Below, in pieces: positions 11,230 to 24,416 of a stretch of 64,000 nt of DNA. Below the pieces are notes generated by a model that did no database searches, had not been told where the DNA came from, and was given only the letters and a program-made list of their open reading frames with translations. How positions within the stretch are numbered: position 1 is the first letter of the stretch; each line of letters opens with the position of its first letter. Position numbers and translations under genes: made by a program. Source of the stretch: Coriaria nepalensis (lineage: Eukaryota; Streptophyta; Magnoliopsida; Cucurbitales; Coriariaceae); contig CP114481.1 in the NCBI GenBank assembly GCA_027186245.1, forward strand, positions 30,659,501 through 30,723,500. Direction: 5' to 3'.

Positions 11230-13076
11230 CATTTCAAGTCAATAACTTATTTCAAAGCAAGTCGAACGAATTCAATTTTTGCACTACAAACACAAGTTTT
11301 TTGCATAACTTGCAAATGATCAATGCAAGGAAAGTGTGCTCTCGTTTAACCTTTAAATCATTTCAATGAGTCATTTCAAGTCAATAACTTATTTCAAAGC
11401 AAGTCGAACGAATTCAATTTTTGCACTACAAACACAAATTTTGTACATAACTTTCAAATGATCATTGCAAGGAAAGTGTGCATTCGTTTAACCTTAAAAT
11501 CATTTCAATGAGTCATTTCAAGTCAATGACTTATTTCAAAGCAAGTCGAACGGATTCAATTTTTGCACAACAAACACAAGTTTTGTGCATAACTTGCAAA
11601 TGATCAATGCAAGGAAAGTGTGCATTCGTTTCACCTTAAAATCATTTCAATGAGTCATTTCAAGTCAATAACTTATTTAAAAGCAAGTCGAACGGATTCA
11701 ATTTTTGCACAACAAACACAAGTTTTGTGCATAACTTGCAAATGATCAATGCAAGGAAAGTGTGCATTGGTTTAACCTTAAAATCATTTCAAGGAGTCAT
11801 TTCAAGTCAATAACTTATTTCAAAGCAAGTCGAACGAATTCAATTTTTGCACTACAAACACAAGTTTTGTGCATAACTTGCAAATGATCATTGCAAGGAA
11901 AGTGTGCATTCATTTAACCTTAAAATCATTTCAATGTGTCATTTCAAGTCGATATCTTATTCCAAAGCAAGTCGAACGAATTCTCTTTTTGCACTACAAA
12001 CACAAGATTTGTGCATAACTTGCAAATGATCAATGCAAGGAAAGTGTGCACTCGGTTAACCTTCAAATCATTTCAATGAGTGATTTCAAGTTAATAACTT
12101 ATTTCAAAGCAACTCGAACGAATTCAATTTTTGCACTACAAACGCAAGTTTTGTGCATAACTTGCAAGTGATCAATGCAAGGAAAGTGTGCATTTGTTTA
12201 ACCTTAAAATCATTTCAATGAGTCATTTCAAGTCAATAAGTTATTTCAAAGCAAGTCCAACGAATTCGATTTTTTCACTATAAACAGAAGTTTTTTGCAT
12301 AACTTGCAAATGATCAATGCAAGGAAAGTGTGCATTCGTTTCACCTTTAAATCATTTCAATGAGTCATTTCAAGTCAATAACTTATGTCCAAGCAAGTCG
12401 AACGAATTCTATTTTTGCACTACAAACACAAGTTTTGTGCATAACTTGCAAATGATCAATGCAAGGAAAGTGTGCATTCGTTTAACCTTAAAATCATTTC
12501 AATGAGTCATTTTAAGTCAATAACTTATTTCAAAGCAAGTCAAACGAATTCAATTTTTGCACTACAAACACAAGTTTTGTGCATAACTTGCAAATGATCA
12601 ATGCAAGGAAAGTGTGCATTTGTTTAACCTTAAAATCATTTCAATGAGTCATTTCAAGTCAATAACTTATTTCAAAGCAAGTCGAACGAATTCAATTTTT
12701 GCACTACAAACACAAATTTTGTGCATAACTTCCCGATGATCATTGCAAGGAAAGTGTGCATTCGTTTAACCTTAAAATCATTTCAATGAGTCATTTCAAG
12801 TCAATAACTTATTTCAAAGCAAGTCGAACGAATTCAATTTTTGCACTACAAACACAAGTTTTTTTGCATAACTTGCAAATGATCAATGCAAGGAAAGTGT
12901 GCATTCGTTTAACCTTTAAATCATTTCAATGAGTCATTTCAAGTCAATAACTTATTTCAAAGCAAGTCGAACGAATTCAATTTTTGCACTACAAACACAA
13001 GTTTTCTGCATAACTTTCAAATGATCATTGCAAGGAAAGTGTGCATTCGTTTAACCTTAAAATCATTTCAATGTGT
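11230..13076 (+). repeat. Mixed tract with early Q-like monomers
   Basis: Two consecutive monomers near 11550 and 11692 carry CGGATTC with TTGCACAAC, the combination that defines the Q subtype of the right-hand domain more than 30 kb away. Other variants: CAAGATTTGTGC near 12001, CGAATTCGATTT near 12262 and CTTCCCGATG near 12730. Confidence 0.8.
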
Positions 13077-13784
13077 CATTTCAAGTCGATATCTTATTTC
13101 CAACCAAGTCGAACGAATTCAATTTTTGCACTACAAACACAAGTTTTGTGCATAACTTGCAAATGATCATTGCAAGGAAAGTGTGCATTCGTTTAACCTT
13201 AAAATCATTTCAATGAGTCATTTCAATTCAATAACTTATTTCAAAGCAAGTCGAACGAATTCTATTTTTGCACTACAAACACAAGTTTTGTGCATAACTT
13301 GCAAATGATCAATGCAAGGAAGGTGTGCATTCGTTTAACTTAAAATCATTTCAATGAGTCATTTCAAGTCAATGCCTTATTACAAAGCAAGTTGAACGAA
13401 TTCTATTTTTTCACTACAAACAAAAGATTTTTGCATAACTTGCAAATGATCAATGCAAGGAAAGTGTGCATTCGTTTAACCATAAAATCATTTCATTGAG
13501 TCATTTCAAGTCAATAACTTATTTGAAAGCAAGTCGAACGAATTCAATTTTTGCACTACAAACACAAGTTTTGTGCATAACTTGCAAATGATCAATGCAA
13601 GGAAAGTGTGCATTCGTTTAACTTAAAATCATTTCAATGAGTCATCTCAAGTCAATAAGTTATTTCTAACCAAGTCGAACAAATTCAATTTTTGCACTAC
13701 AAACACAAGTTTTGTGCATAACTTGCAAATTATCATTGCAAGGAAAGTGTGCATTCGTTTAACCTTAAAATCATTTCAATGAGT
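13077..13784 (+). repeat. Five-monomer block M, copy 3
   Basis: Same order and 708 bp length as 2127-2834, with small changes (TTATTACAAAG near 13378, AAAGATTTTTGC near 13423, TTTCATTGAG near 13491). It is followed directly by block N, as is copy 4 at 28246. Confidence 0.85.
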
Positions 13785-14350
13785 CATTTCAAGTCAATAA
13801 CTTATTTCGAAGCAAGTCCAACGAATTCTATTTTTTCACTATAAACAGAAGTTTTTTGCATAACTTGCAAATGATCAATGCAAGGAAAGTGTGCATTCGT
13901 TTAACCTTTAAATCATTTCAATGAGTCATTTCAAGTCAATAACTTATTTCCAAGCAAGTCGAACGAATTCTATTTTTGCACTACAAACACAAGTTTTCTG
14001 CATAACTTGCAAATGATCAATGCAAGGAAAGTGTGCATTCGTTTAACTTAAAATCATTTCAATGAGTCATTTCAAGTCAATGACTTATTTTAAAGCAAGT
14101 TGAACGAATTCTATTTTTTCGCTACAAACACAAGTTTTGTGCATAACTTGCAAATGATCAATGCAAGGAAAGTGTGCATTCGTTTAACTTAAAATCATTT
14201 CAATGAGTCATTTCAAGTCAATAAGTTATTTCTAACCAAGTCGAATGAATTCAATTTTTGCACTACAAACACAAGTTTTGTGCATAACTTGCAAATTATC
14301 ATTGCAAGGAAAGTGTGCATTCGTTTAACCTGAAAATCATTTCAATGAGT
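13785..14350 (+). repeat. Four-monomer block N, copy 1
   Basis: Order: AGTCCAAC with CACTATAAAC; TTTCCAAGC (141 bp); CAATGAC/TTTTAAAGC with AGTTGAAC and the unusual TTTTTTCGCTAC (141 bp); TTTCTAACC with CGAATGAATTC and TTATCATTGC. Copies lie at 26261 and 28954. The TTTTTTCGC change is private to this block. Confidence 0.85.
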
Positions 14351-16620
14351 CATTTCAAGTCAATAAGTTATTTCTAACTAAGTCGAACGAATTCAATTTT
14401 TGCACTACAAACACAAGTTTTGTGCATAACTTGCAAATTATCATTGCAAGGAAAGTGTGCATTCGTTTAACCTTAAAATCATTTCAATGAGTCATTTCAA
14501 GTCAATAACTTATTTCAAAGCAAGTCCAACGAATTCTATTTTTTCACTATAAACAGAAGTTTTTTGCATAACTTGCAAATGATCAATGCAAGGAAAGTGT
14601 GCATTCGTTTAACCTTTAAATCATTTCAATGAGTCATTTCAAGTCAATAACTTATTTCCAAGCAAATCGAACGAATTCTATTTTTGCACTACAAACACAA
14701 GTTTTGTGCATAACTTGCAAATGATCAATGCAAGGAAGGTGTGCATTCGTTTAACTTAAAATCATTTCAATGAGTCATTTCAAGTCAATAAGTTATTTCT
14801 AACCAAGTCGAATGAATTCAATTTTTGCACTACAAACACAAGTTTTTTTGCATAACTTGCAAATGATCAATGCAAGGAAAGTGTGCATTCGTTTAACCTT
14901 AAAATCATTTCAATGAGTCATTTCAAGTCAATAACTTATTTCAAAGCAAGTCCAACGAATTCTATTTTTTCACTATAAACAGAAGTTTTTTGCATAACTT
15001 GCAAATGATCAATGCAAGGAAAGTGTGCATTCGTTTAACCTTTAAATCATTTCAATGAGTCATTTCAAGTCAATAACTTATTTCCAAGCAAGTCGAACGA
15101 ATTCTATTTTTGCACTACAAACACAAGTTTTGTGCATAACTTGCAAATGATCAATGCAAGGAAAGTGTGCATTCGTTTAACTTAAAATCATTTCAATGAG
15201 TCATTTCAAGTCAATGACTTATTTCCAAGCAAGTTGAACGAATTCTATTTTTTCACTACAAACACAAGTTTTGTGCATAACTTGCAAATGATCAATGCAA
15301 GGAAAGTGCGCATTCGTTTAACTTAAAATCATTTCAATGAGTCATTTCAAGTCAATAAGTTATTTCTAACCAAGTCGAACGAATTCAATTTTTGCACTAC
15401 AAACACAAGTTTTGTGCATAACTTGCAAATTATCATTGCAAGGAAAGTGTGCATTCGTTTAACCTTAAAATCATTTCAATGAGTCATTTCAAGTCAATAA
15501 GTTATTTCAAAGCAAGTCGAACGAATTCTATTTTTGCACTACAAACACAAGTTTTGTGCATAACTTGCAAATGATCAATGCAAGGAAAGTGTGCATTCAT
15601 TTAACTTAAAATCATTTCAATGAGTCATTTCAAGTTAATAAGTTATTTCTAACTAAGTCGAACGAATTCAATTTTTGCACTACAAACACAAGTTTTGTGC
15701 ATAACTTTCAAATGATCATTGCAAGGAAAGTGTGCATTCGTTTAACCTTAAAATCATTTCAATGAGTCATTTTAAGTCAATAACTTATTTCAAAGCAAGT
15801 CGAACGAATTCAATTTTTGCACTACAAACACAAGTTTTGTGCATAACTTGCAAATGATCAATGTAAGGAAAGTGTGCACTTGTTTAACCTTAAAATCATT
15901 TCAATGAGTCATTTCAAGTCAATAAGTTATTTCAAAGCAAGTCCAACGAGTTCTATTTTTTCACTATAAACAGAAGTTTTTTGCATAACTTGCAAATGAT
16001 CAATGCAAGGAAAGTGTGCTTTCGTTTAACCTTTAAATCATTTCAATGAGTCATTTCAAGTCAATAACTTATGTCCAAGCAAGTCGAACGAATTCTATTT
16101 TTGCACTACAAACACAGGTTTTGTGCATAACTTGCAAATGATCAATGCAAGGAAAGTGTGCATTCGTTTAACCTTAAAATCATTTCAATGAGTCATTTTA
16201 AGTCAATAACTTATTTCAAAGCAAGTCGAACGAATTCAATTTTTGCACTACAAGCACAAGTTTTGTGCATAACTTGCAAATGATCAATGCAAGGAAAGTG
16301 TGCATTTGTTTAACCTTAAAATCATTTCAATGAGTCATTTCAAGTCAATAACTTATTTCAAAGCAAGTCGAACGAATTCAATTTTTGCACTACAAACACA
16401 AATTTTGTGCATAACTTCCAAATGATCATTGCAAGGAAAGTGTGCATTCGTTTAACCTTAAAATCATTTCAATGAGTCATTTCAAGTCAATAACTTATTT
16501 CAAAGCAAGTCGAACGAATTCAATTTTTGCACTACAAACACAAGTTTTTTTGCATAACTTGCAAATGATCAATGCAAGGAAAGTGTGCATTCGTTTAACC
16601 TTTAAATCATTTCAATGAGT
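14351..16620 (+). repeat. Mixed tract, diverged relative of the 3827 bp unit
   Basis: From about 15.5 kb the subtype order matches 19.35-20.45 kb at the same 3827 bp offset, but with scattered substitutions (for example GTTAATAAG, AATGTAAGG, CAACGAGTTC, CACAGGTTTT here). It looks like an older, diverged copy of the unit amplified to its right. Monomer 15.2-15.6 kb instead matches 18.7-19.1 kb at a shorter offset because a dimer was later duplicated at 19170. Confidence 0.75.
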
Positions 16621-18038
16621 CATTTCAAGTCAATAACTTATTTCAAAGCAAGTCGAACGAATTCAATTTTTGCACTACAAACACAAGTTTTCTGCATAAC
16701 TTTCAAATGATCATTGCAAGGAAAGTGTGCATTCGTTTAACCTTAAAATCATTTCAATGAGTCATTTCAAGTCAAGAACTTATTTCAAAGCCGGTCGAAC
16801 GAATTCTATTTTTGCACTACAAACACAAGTTTTGTGCATAACTTGCAAGTGATCAATGCAAGGAAAGTGTGCATTCGTTTAACCTTAAAATCATTTCAAT
16901 GTGTCATTTCAAGTCGATATCTTATTTCCAACCAAGTCGAACGAATTCAATTTTTGCACTACAAACACAAGTTTTGTGCATAACTTGCAAATGATCATTG
17001 CAAGGAAAGTGTGCATTCGTTTAACCTTAAAATCATTTCAATGAGTCATTTCAATTCAATAACTTATTTCAAAGCAAGTCGAACGAATTCTATTTTTGCA
17101 CTACAAACACAAGTTTTGTGCATAACTTGCAAATGATCAATGCAAGGAAGGTGTGCATTCGTTTAACTTAAAATCATTTCAATGAGTCATTTCAAGTCAA
17201 TAAGTTATTTCTAACCAAGTCGAATGAATTCAATTTTTGCACTACAAACACAAGTTTTTTTGCATAACTTGCAAATGATCAATGCAAGGAAAGTGTGCAT
17301 TCGTTTAACCTTTAAATCATTTCAATGAGTCATTTCAAGTCAATAACTTATTTCAAAGCAAGTCGAACGAATTCAATTTTTGCACTACAAACACAAGTTT
17401 TCTGCATAACTTTCAAATGATCATTGCAAGGAAAGTGTGCATTCGTTTAACCTTAAAATCATTTCAATGAGTCATTTCAAGTCAAGAACTTATTTCAAAG
17501 CCGGTCGAACGAATTCTATTTTTGCACTACAAACACAAGTTTTGTGCATAACTTGCAAGTGATCAATGCAAGGAAAGTGTGCATTCGTTTAACCTTAAAA
17601 TCATTTCAATGTGTCATTTCAAGTCGATATCTTATTTCCAACCAAGTCGAACGAATTCAATTTTTGCACTACAAACACAAGTTTTGTGCATAACTTGCAA
17701 ATGATCATTGCAAGGAAAGTGTGCATTCGTTTAACCTTAAAATCATTTCAATGAGTCATTTCAATTCAATAACTTATTTCAAAGCAAGTCGAACGAATTC
17801 TATTTTTGCACTACAAACACAAGTTTTGTGCATAACTTGCAAATGATCAATGCAAGGAAGGTGTGCATTCGTTTAACTTAAAATCATTTCAATGAGTCAT
17901 TTCAAGTCAATAAGTTATTTCTAACCAAGTCGAATGAATTCAATTTTTGCACTACAAACACAAGTTTTGTGCATAACTTGCAAATGATCAATGCAAGGAA
18001 GGTGTGCATTCGTTTAACTTAAAATCATTTCAATGAGT
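16621..18038 (+). repeat. Five-monomer direct duplication (710 and 708 bp)
   Basis: Order TTTTCTGC, AAGCCGGTCG, CGATATC, CAATTCAATAAC, TTTCTAACC/CGAATGAATTC occurs at 16621-17330 and again at 17331-18038. The last monomer ends differently: a seven-T run before GC in the first copy, TTTTGTGC in the second. The pair is carried along in the larger expansion and reappears at 20448 and 24275. Confidence 0.85.
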
Positions 18039-20589
18039 CATTTCAAGTCAATGCCTTATTTCAAAGCAAGTTGAACGAATTCTATTTTTTCACTACAAAC
18101 AGAAGTTTTTTGCATAACTTGCAAATGATCAATGCAAGGAAAGTGTGCATTTGTTTAACCTTAAAATCATTTCAATGAGTCATTTCAAGTCAATAAGTTA
18201 TTTCAAAGCAAGTCGAACGAATTCTATTTTTGCACTATAAACAGAAGTTTTTTGCATAACTTGCAAATGATCAATGCAAGGAAAGTGTGCATTCGTTTAA
18301 CCTTTAAATCATTTCAATGAGTCATTTCAAGTCAATAACTTATTTCCAAGCAAGTCGAACGAATTCTATTTTTGCACTACAAACACAAGTTTTGTGCATA
18401 ACTTGCAAATGATCAATGCAAGGAAAGTGTGCATTCGTTTAACTTAAAATCATTTCAATGAGTCATTTCAATTCAATAACTTATTTCAAAGCAAGTCGAA
18501 CGAATTCTATTTTTGCACTACAAACACAAGTTTTGTGCATAACTTGCAAATGATCAATGCAAGGAAGGTGTGCATTCGTTTAACTTAAAATCATTTCAAT
18601 GAGTCATTTCAAGTCAATAAGTTATTTCTAACCAAGTCGAATGAATTCAATTTTTGCACTACAAACACAAGTTTTGTGCATAACTTGCAAATGATCAATG
18701 CAAGGAAAGTGTGCATTCGTTTAACTTAAAATCATTTCAATGAGTCATTTCAAGTCAATGACTTATTTCCAAGCAAGTTGAACGAATTCTATTTTTTCAC
18801 TACAAACACAAGTTTTGTGCATAACTTGCAAATGATCAATGCAAGGAAAGTGCGCATTCGTTTAACTTAAAATCATTTCAATGAGTCATTTCAAGTCAAT
18901 AAGTTATTTCTAACCAAGTCGAACGAATTCAATTTTTGCACTACAAACACAAGTTTTGTGCATAACTTGCAAATTATCATTGCAAGGAAAGTGTGCATTC
19001 GTTTAACCTTAAAATCATTTCAATGAGTCATTTCAAGTCAATAAGTTATTTCAAAGCAAGTCGAACGAATTCTATTTTTGCACTACAAACACAAGTTTTG
19101 TGCATAACTTGCAAATGATCAATGCAAGGAAAGTGTGCATTCATTTAACTTAAAATCATTTCAATGAGTCATTTCAAGTCAATAAGTTATTTCTAACTAA
19201 GTCGAACGAATTCAATTTTTGCACTACAAACACAAGTTTTGTGCATAACTTTCAAATGATCATTGCAAGGAAAGTGTGCATTCGTTTAACCTTAAAATCA
19301 TTTCAATGAGTCATTTTAAGTCAATAACTTATTTCAAAGCAAGTCGAACGAATTCAATTTTTGCACTACAAACACAAGTTTTGTGCATAACTTGCAAATG
19401 ATCAATGCAAGGAAAGTGTGCATTCATTTAACTTAAAATCATTTCAATGAGTCATTTCAAGTCAATAAGTTATTTCTAACTAAGTCGAACGAATTCAATT
19501 TTTGCACTACAAACACAAGTTTTGTGCATAACTTTCAAATGATCATTGCAAGGAAAGTGTGCATTCGTTTAACCTTAAAATCATTTCAATGAGTCATTTT
19601 AAGTCAATAACTTATTTCAAAGCAAGTCGAACGAATTCAATTTTTGCACTACAAACACAAGTTTTGTGCATATCTTGCAAATGATCAATGCAAGGAAAGT
19701 GTGCATTTGTTTAACCTTAAAATCATTTCAATGAGTCATTTCAAGTCAATAAGTTATTGCAAAGCAAGTCCAACGAATTCTATTTTTTCACTATAAACAG
19801 AAGTTTTTTGCATAACTTGCAAATGATCAATGCAAGGAAAGTGTGCATTCGTTTAACCTTTAAATCATTTCAATGAGTCATTTCAAGTCAATAACTTATG
19901 TCCAAGCAAGTCGAACGAATTCTATTTTTGCACTACAAACACAAGTTTTGTGCATAACTTGCAAATGATCAATGCAAGGAAAGTGTGCATTCGTTTAACC
20001 TTAAAATCATTTCAATGAGTCATTTTAAGTCAATAACTTATTTCAAAGCAAGTCGAACGAATTCAATTTTTGCACTACAAGCACAAGTTTTGTGCATAAC
20101 TTGCAAATGATCAATGCAAGGAAAGTGTGCATTTGTTTAACCTTAAAATCATTTCAATGAGTCATTTCAAGTCAAGAACTTATTTCAAAGCAAGTCGAAC
20201 GAATTCAATTTTTGCACTACAAACACAAATTTTGTGCATAACTTCCAAATGATCATTGCAAGGAAAGTGTGCATTCGTTTAACCTTAAAATCATTTCAAT
20301 GAGTCATTTCAAGTCAATAACTTATTTCAAAGCAAGTCGAACGAATTCAATTTTTGCACTACAAACACAAGTTTTTTTGCATAACTTGCAAATGATCAAT
20401 GCAAGGAAAGTGTGCATTCGTTTAACCTTTAAATCATTTCAATGAGTCATTTCAAGTCAATAACTTATTTCAAAGCAAGTCGAACGAATTCAATTTTTGC
20501 ACTACAAACACAAGTTTTCTGCATAACTTTCAAATGATCATTGCAAGGAAAGTGTGCATTCGTTTAACCTTAAAATCATTTCAATGAGT
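16763..20589 (+). repeat. 3827 bp (about 27-monomer) unit, copy 1
   Basis: Every subtype and many private changes recur 3827 bp downstream: GTGCATATCTTGC at 19664 and 23491, TTATTGCAAAG at 19755 and 23582, GTGCGCATTCG near 18850 and 22677. Near-identity with the next copy extends left to about 16350. I found no difference within the unit in spot checks, so the duplication is recent. Confidence 0.88.
19170..19736 (+). repeat. Dimer duplicated in tandem inside the 3827 bp unit
   Basis: TTTCTAACT plus TTTTAAGTC occurs as 19170-19452 and again as 19453-19736. The diverged left relative at 15.6 kb has the pair once, so this 283 bp duplication happened before the unit was amplified. The second copy alone has GCATATC. 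Confidence 0.82.
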
Positions 20590-23500
20590 CATTTCAAGTC
20601 AAGAACTTATTTCAAAGCCGGTCGAACGAATTCTATTTTTGCACTACAAACACAAGTTTTGTGCATAACTTGCAAGTGATCAATGCAAGGAAAGTGTGCA
20701 TTCGTTTAACCTTAAAATCATTTCAATGTGTCATTTCAAGTCGATATCTTATTTCCAACCAAGTCGAACGAATTCAATTTTTGCACTACAAACACAAGTT
20801 TTGTGCATAACTTGCAAATGATCATTGCAAGGAAAGTGTGCATTCGTTTAACCTTAAAATCATTTCAATGAGTCATTTCAATTCAATAACTTATTTCAAA
20901 GCAAGTCGAACGAATTCTATTTTTGCACTACAAACACAAGTTTTGTGCATAACTTGCAAATGATCAATGCAAGGAAGGTGTGCATTCGTTTAACTTAAAA
21001 TCATTTCAATGAGTCATTTCAAGTCAATAAGTTATTTCTAACCAAGTCGAATGAATTCAATTTTTGCACTACAAACACAAGTTTTTTTGCATAACTTGCA
21101 AATGATCAATGCAAGGAAAGTGTGCATTCGTTTAACCTTTAAATCATTTCAATGAGTCATTTCAAGTCAATAACTTATTTCAAAGCAAGTCGAACGAATT
21201 CAATTTTTGCACTACAAACACAAGTTTTCTGCATAACTTTCAAATGATCATTGCAAGGAAAGTGTGCATTCGTTTAACCTTAAAATCATTTCAATGAGTC
21301 ATTTCAAGTCAAGAACTTATTTCAAAGCCGGTCGAACGAATTCTATTTTTGCACTACAAACACAAGTTTTGTGCATAACTTGCAAGTGATCAATGCAAGG
21401 AAAGTGTGCATTCGTTTAACCTTAAAATCATTTCAATGTGTCATTTCAAGTCGATATCTTATTTCCAACCAAGTCGAACGAATTCAATTTTTGCACTACA
21501 AACACAAGTTTTGTGCATAACTTGCAAATGATCATTGCAAGGAAAGTGTGCATTCGTTTAACCTTAAAATCATTTCAATGAGTCATTTCAATTCAATAAC
21601 TTATTTCAAAGCAAGTCGAACGAATTCTATTTTTGCACTACAAACACAAGTTTTGTGCATAACTTGCAAATGATCAATGCAAGGAAGGTGTGCATTCGTT
21701 TAACTTAAAATCATTTCAATGAGTCATTTCAAGTCAATAAGTTATTTCTAACCAAGTCGAATGAATTCAATTTTTGCACTACAAACACAAGTTTTGTGCA
21801 TAACTTGCAAATGATCAATGCAAGGAAGGTGTGCATTCGTTTAACTTAAAATCATTTCAATGAGTCATTTCAAGTCAATGCCTTATTTCAAAGCAAGTTG
21901 AACGAATTCTATTTTTTCACTACAAACAGAAGTTTTTTGCATAACTTGCAAATGATCAATGCAAGGAAAGTGTGCATTTGTTTAACCTTAAAATCATTTC
22001 AATGAGTCATTTCAAGTCAATAAGTTATTTCAAAGCAAGTCGAACGAATTCTATTTTTGCACTATAAACAGAAGTTTTTTGCATAACTTGCAAATGATCA
22101 ATGCAAGGAAAGTGTGCATTCGTTTAACCTTTAAATCATTTCAATGAGTCATTTCAAGTCAATAACTTATTTCCAAGCAAGTCGAACGAATTCTATTTTT
22201 GCACTACAAACACAAGTTTTGTGCATAACTTGCAAATGATCAATGCAAGGAAAGTGTGCATTCGTTTAACTTAAAATCATTTCAATGAGTCATTTCAATT
22301 CAATAACTTATTTCAAAGCAAGTCGAACGAATTCTATTTTTGCACTACAAACACAAGTTTTGTGCATAACTTGCAAATGATCAATGCAAGGAAGGTGTGC
22401 ATTCGTTTAACTTAAAATCATTTCAATGAGTCATTTCAAGTCAATAAGTTATTTCTAACCAAGTCGAATGAATTCAATTTTTGCACTACAAACACAAGTT
22501 TTGTGCATAACTTGCAAATGATCAATGCAAGGAAAGTGTGCATTCGTTTAACTTAAAATCATTTCAATGAGTCATTTCAAGTCAATGACTTATTTCCAAG
22601 CAAGTTGAACGAATTCTATTTTTTCACTACAAACACAAGTTTTGTGCATAACTTGCAAATGATCAATGCAAGGAAAGTGCGCATTCGTTTAACTTAAAAT
22701 CATTTCAATGAGTCATTTCAAGTCAATAAGTTATTTCTAACCAAGTCGAACGAATTCAATTTTTGCACTACAAACACAAGTTTTGTGCATAACTTGCAAA
22801 TTATCATTGCAAGGAAAGTGTGCATTCGTTTAACCTTAAAATCATTTCAATGAGTCATTTCAAGTCAATAAGTTATTTCAAAGCAAGTCGAACGAATTCT
22901 ATTTTTGCACTACAAACACAAGTTTTGTGCATAACTTGCAAATGATCAATGCAAGGAAAGTGTGCATTCATTTAACTTAAAATCATTTCAATGAGTCATT
23001 TCAAGTCAATAAGTTATTTCTAACTAAGTCGAACGAATTCAATTTTTGCACTACAAACACAAGTTTTGTGCATAACTTTCAAATGATCATTGCAAGGAAA
23101 GTGTGCATTCGTTTAACCTTAAAATCATTTCAATGAGTCATTTTAAGTCAATAACTTATTTCAAAGCAAGTCGAACGAATTCAATTTTTGCACTACAAAC
23201 ACAAGTTTTGTGCATAACTTGCAAATGATCAATGCAAGGAAAGTGTGCATTCATTTAACTTAAAATCATTTCAATGAGTCATTTCAAGTCAATAAGTTAT
23301 TTCTAACTAAGTCGAACGAATTCAATTTTTGCACTACAAACACAAGTTTTGTGCATAACTTTCAAATGATCATTGCAAGGAAAGTGTGCATTCGTTTAAC
23401 CTTAAAATCATTTCAATGAGTCATTTTAAGTCAATAACTTATTTCAAAGCAAGTCGAACGAATTCAATTTTTGCACTACAAACACAAGTTTTGTGCATAT

Positions 23501-24416
23501 CTTGCAAATGATCAATGCAAGGAAAGTGTGCATTTGTTTAACCTTAAAATCATTTCAATGAGTCATTTCAAGTCAATAAGTTATTGCAAAGCAAGTCCAA
23601 CGAATTCTATTTTTTCACTATAAACAGAAGTTTTTTGCATAACTTGCAAATGATCAATGCAAGGAAAGTGTGCATTCGTTTAACCTTTAAATCATTTCAA
23701 TGAGTCATTTCAAGTCAATAACTTATGTCCAAGCAAGTCGAACGAATTCTATTTTTGCACTACAAACACAAGTTTTGTGCATAACTTGCAAATGATCAAT
23801 GCAAGGAAAGTGTGCATTCGTTTAACCTTAAAATCATTTCAATGAGTCATTTTAAGTCAATAACTTATTTCAAAGCAAGTCGAACGAATTCAATTTTTGC
23901 ACTACAAGCACAAGTTTTGTGCATAACTTGCAAATGATCAATGCAAGGAAAGTGTGCATTTGTTTAACCTTAAAATCATTTCAATGAGTCATTTCAAGTC
24001 AAGAACTTATTTCAAAGCAAGTCGAACGAATTCAATTTTTGCACTACAAACACAAATTTTGTGCATAACTTCCAAATGATCATTGCAAGGAAAGTGTGCA
24101 TTCGTTTAACCTTAAAATCATTTCAATGAGTCATTTCAAGTCAATAACTTATTTCAAAGCAAGTCGAACGAATTCAATTTTTGCACTACAAACACAAGTT
24201 TTTTTGCATAACTTGCAAATGATCAATGCAAGGAAAGTGTGCATTCGTTTAACCTTTAAATCATTTCAATGAGTCATTTCAAGTCAATAACTTATTTCAA
24301 AGCAAGTCGAACGAATTCAATTTTTGCACTACAAACACAAGTTTTCTGCATAACTTTCAAATGATCATTGCAAGGAAAGTGTGCATTCGTTTAACCTTAA
24401 AATCATTTCAATGAGT
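20590..24416 (+). repeat. 3827 bp unit, copy 2
   Basis: Matches copy 1 monomer for monomer, including the internal five-monomer and dimer duplications and the private GTGCATATC and TTATTGC changes. Confidence 0.88.
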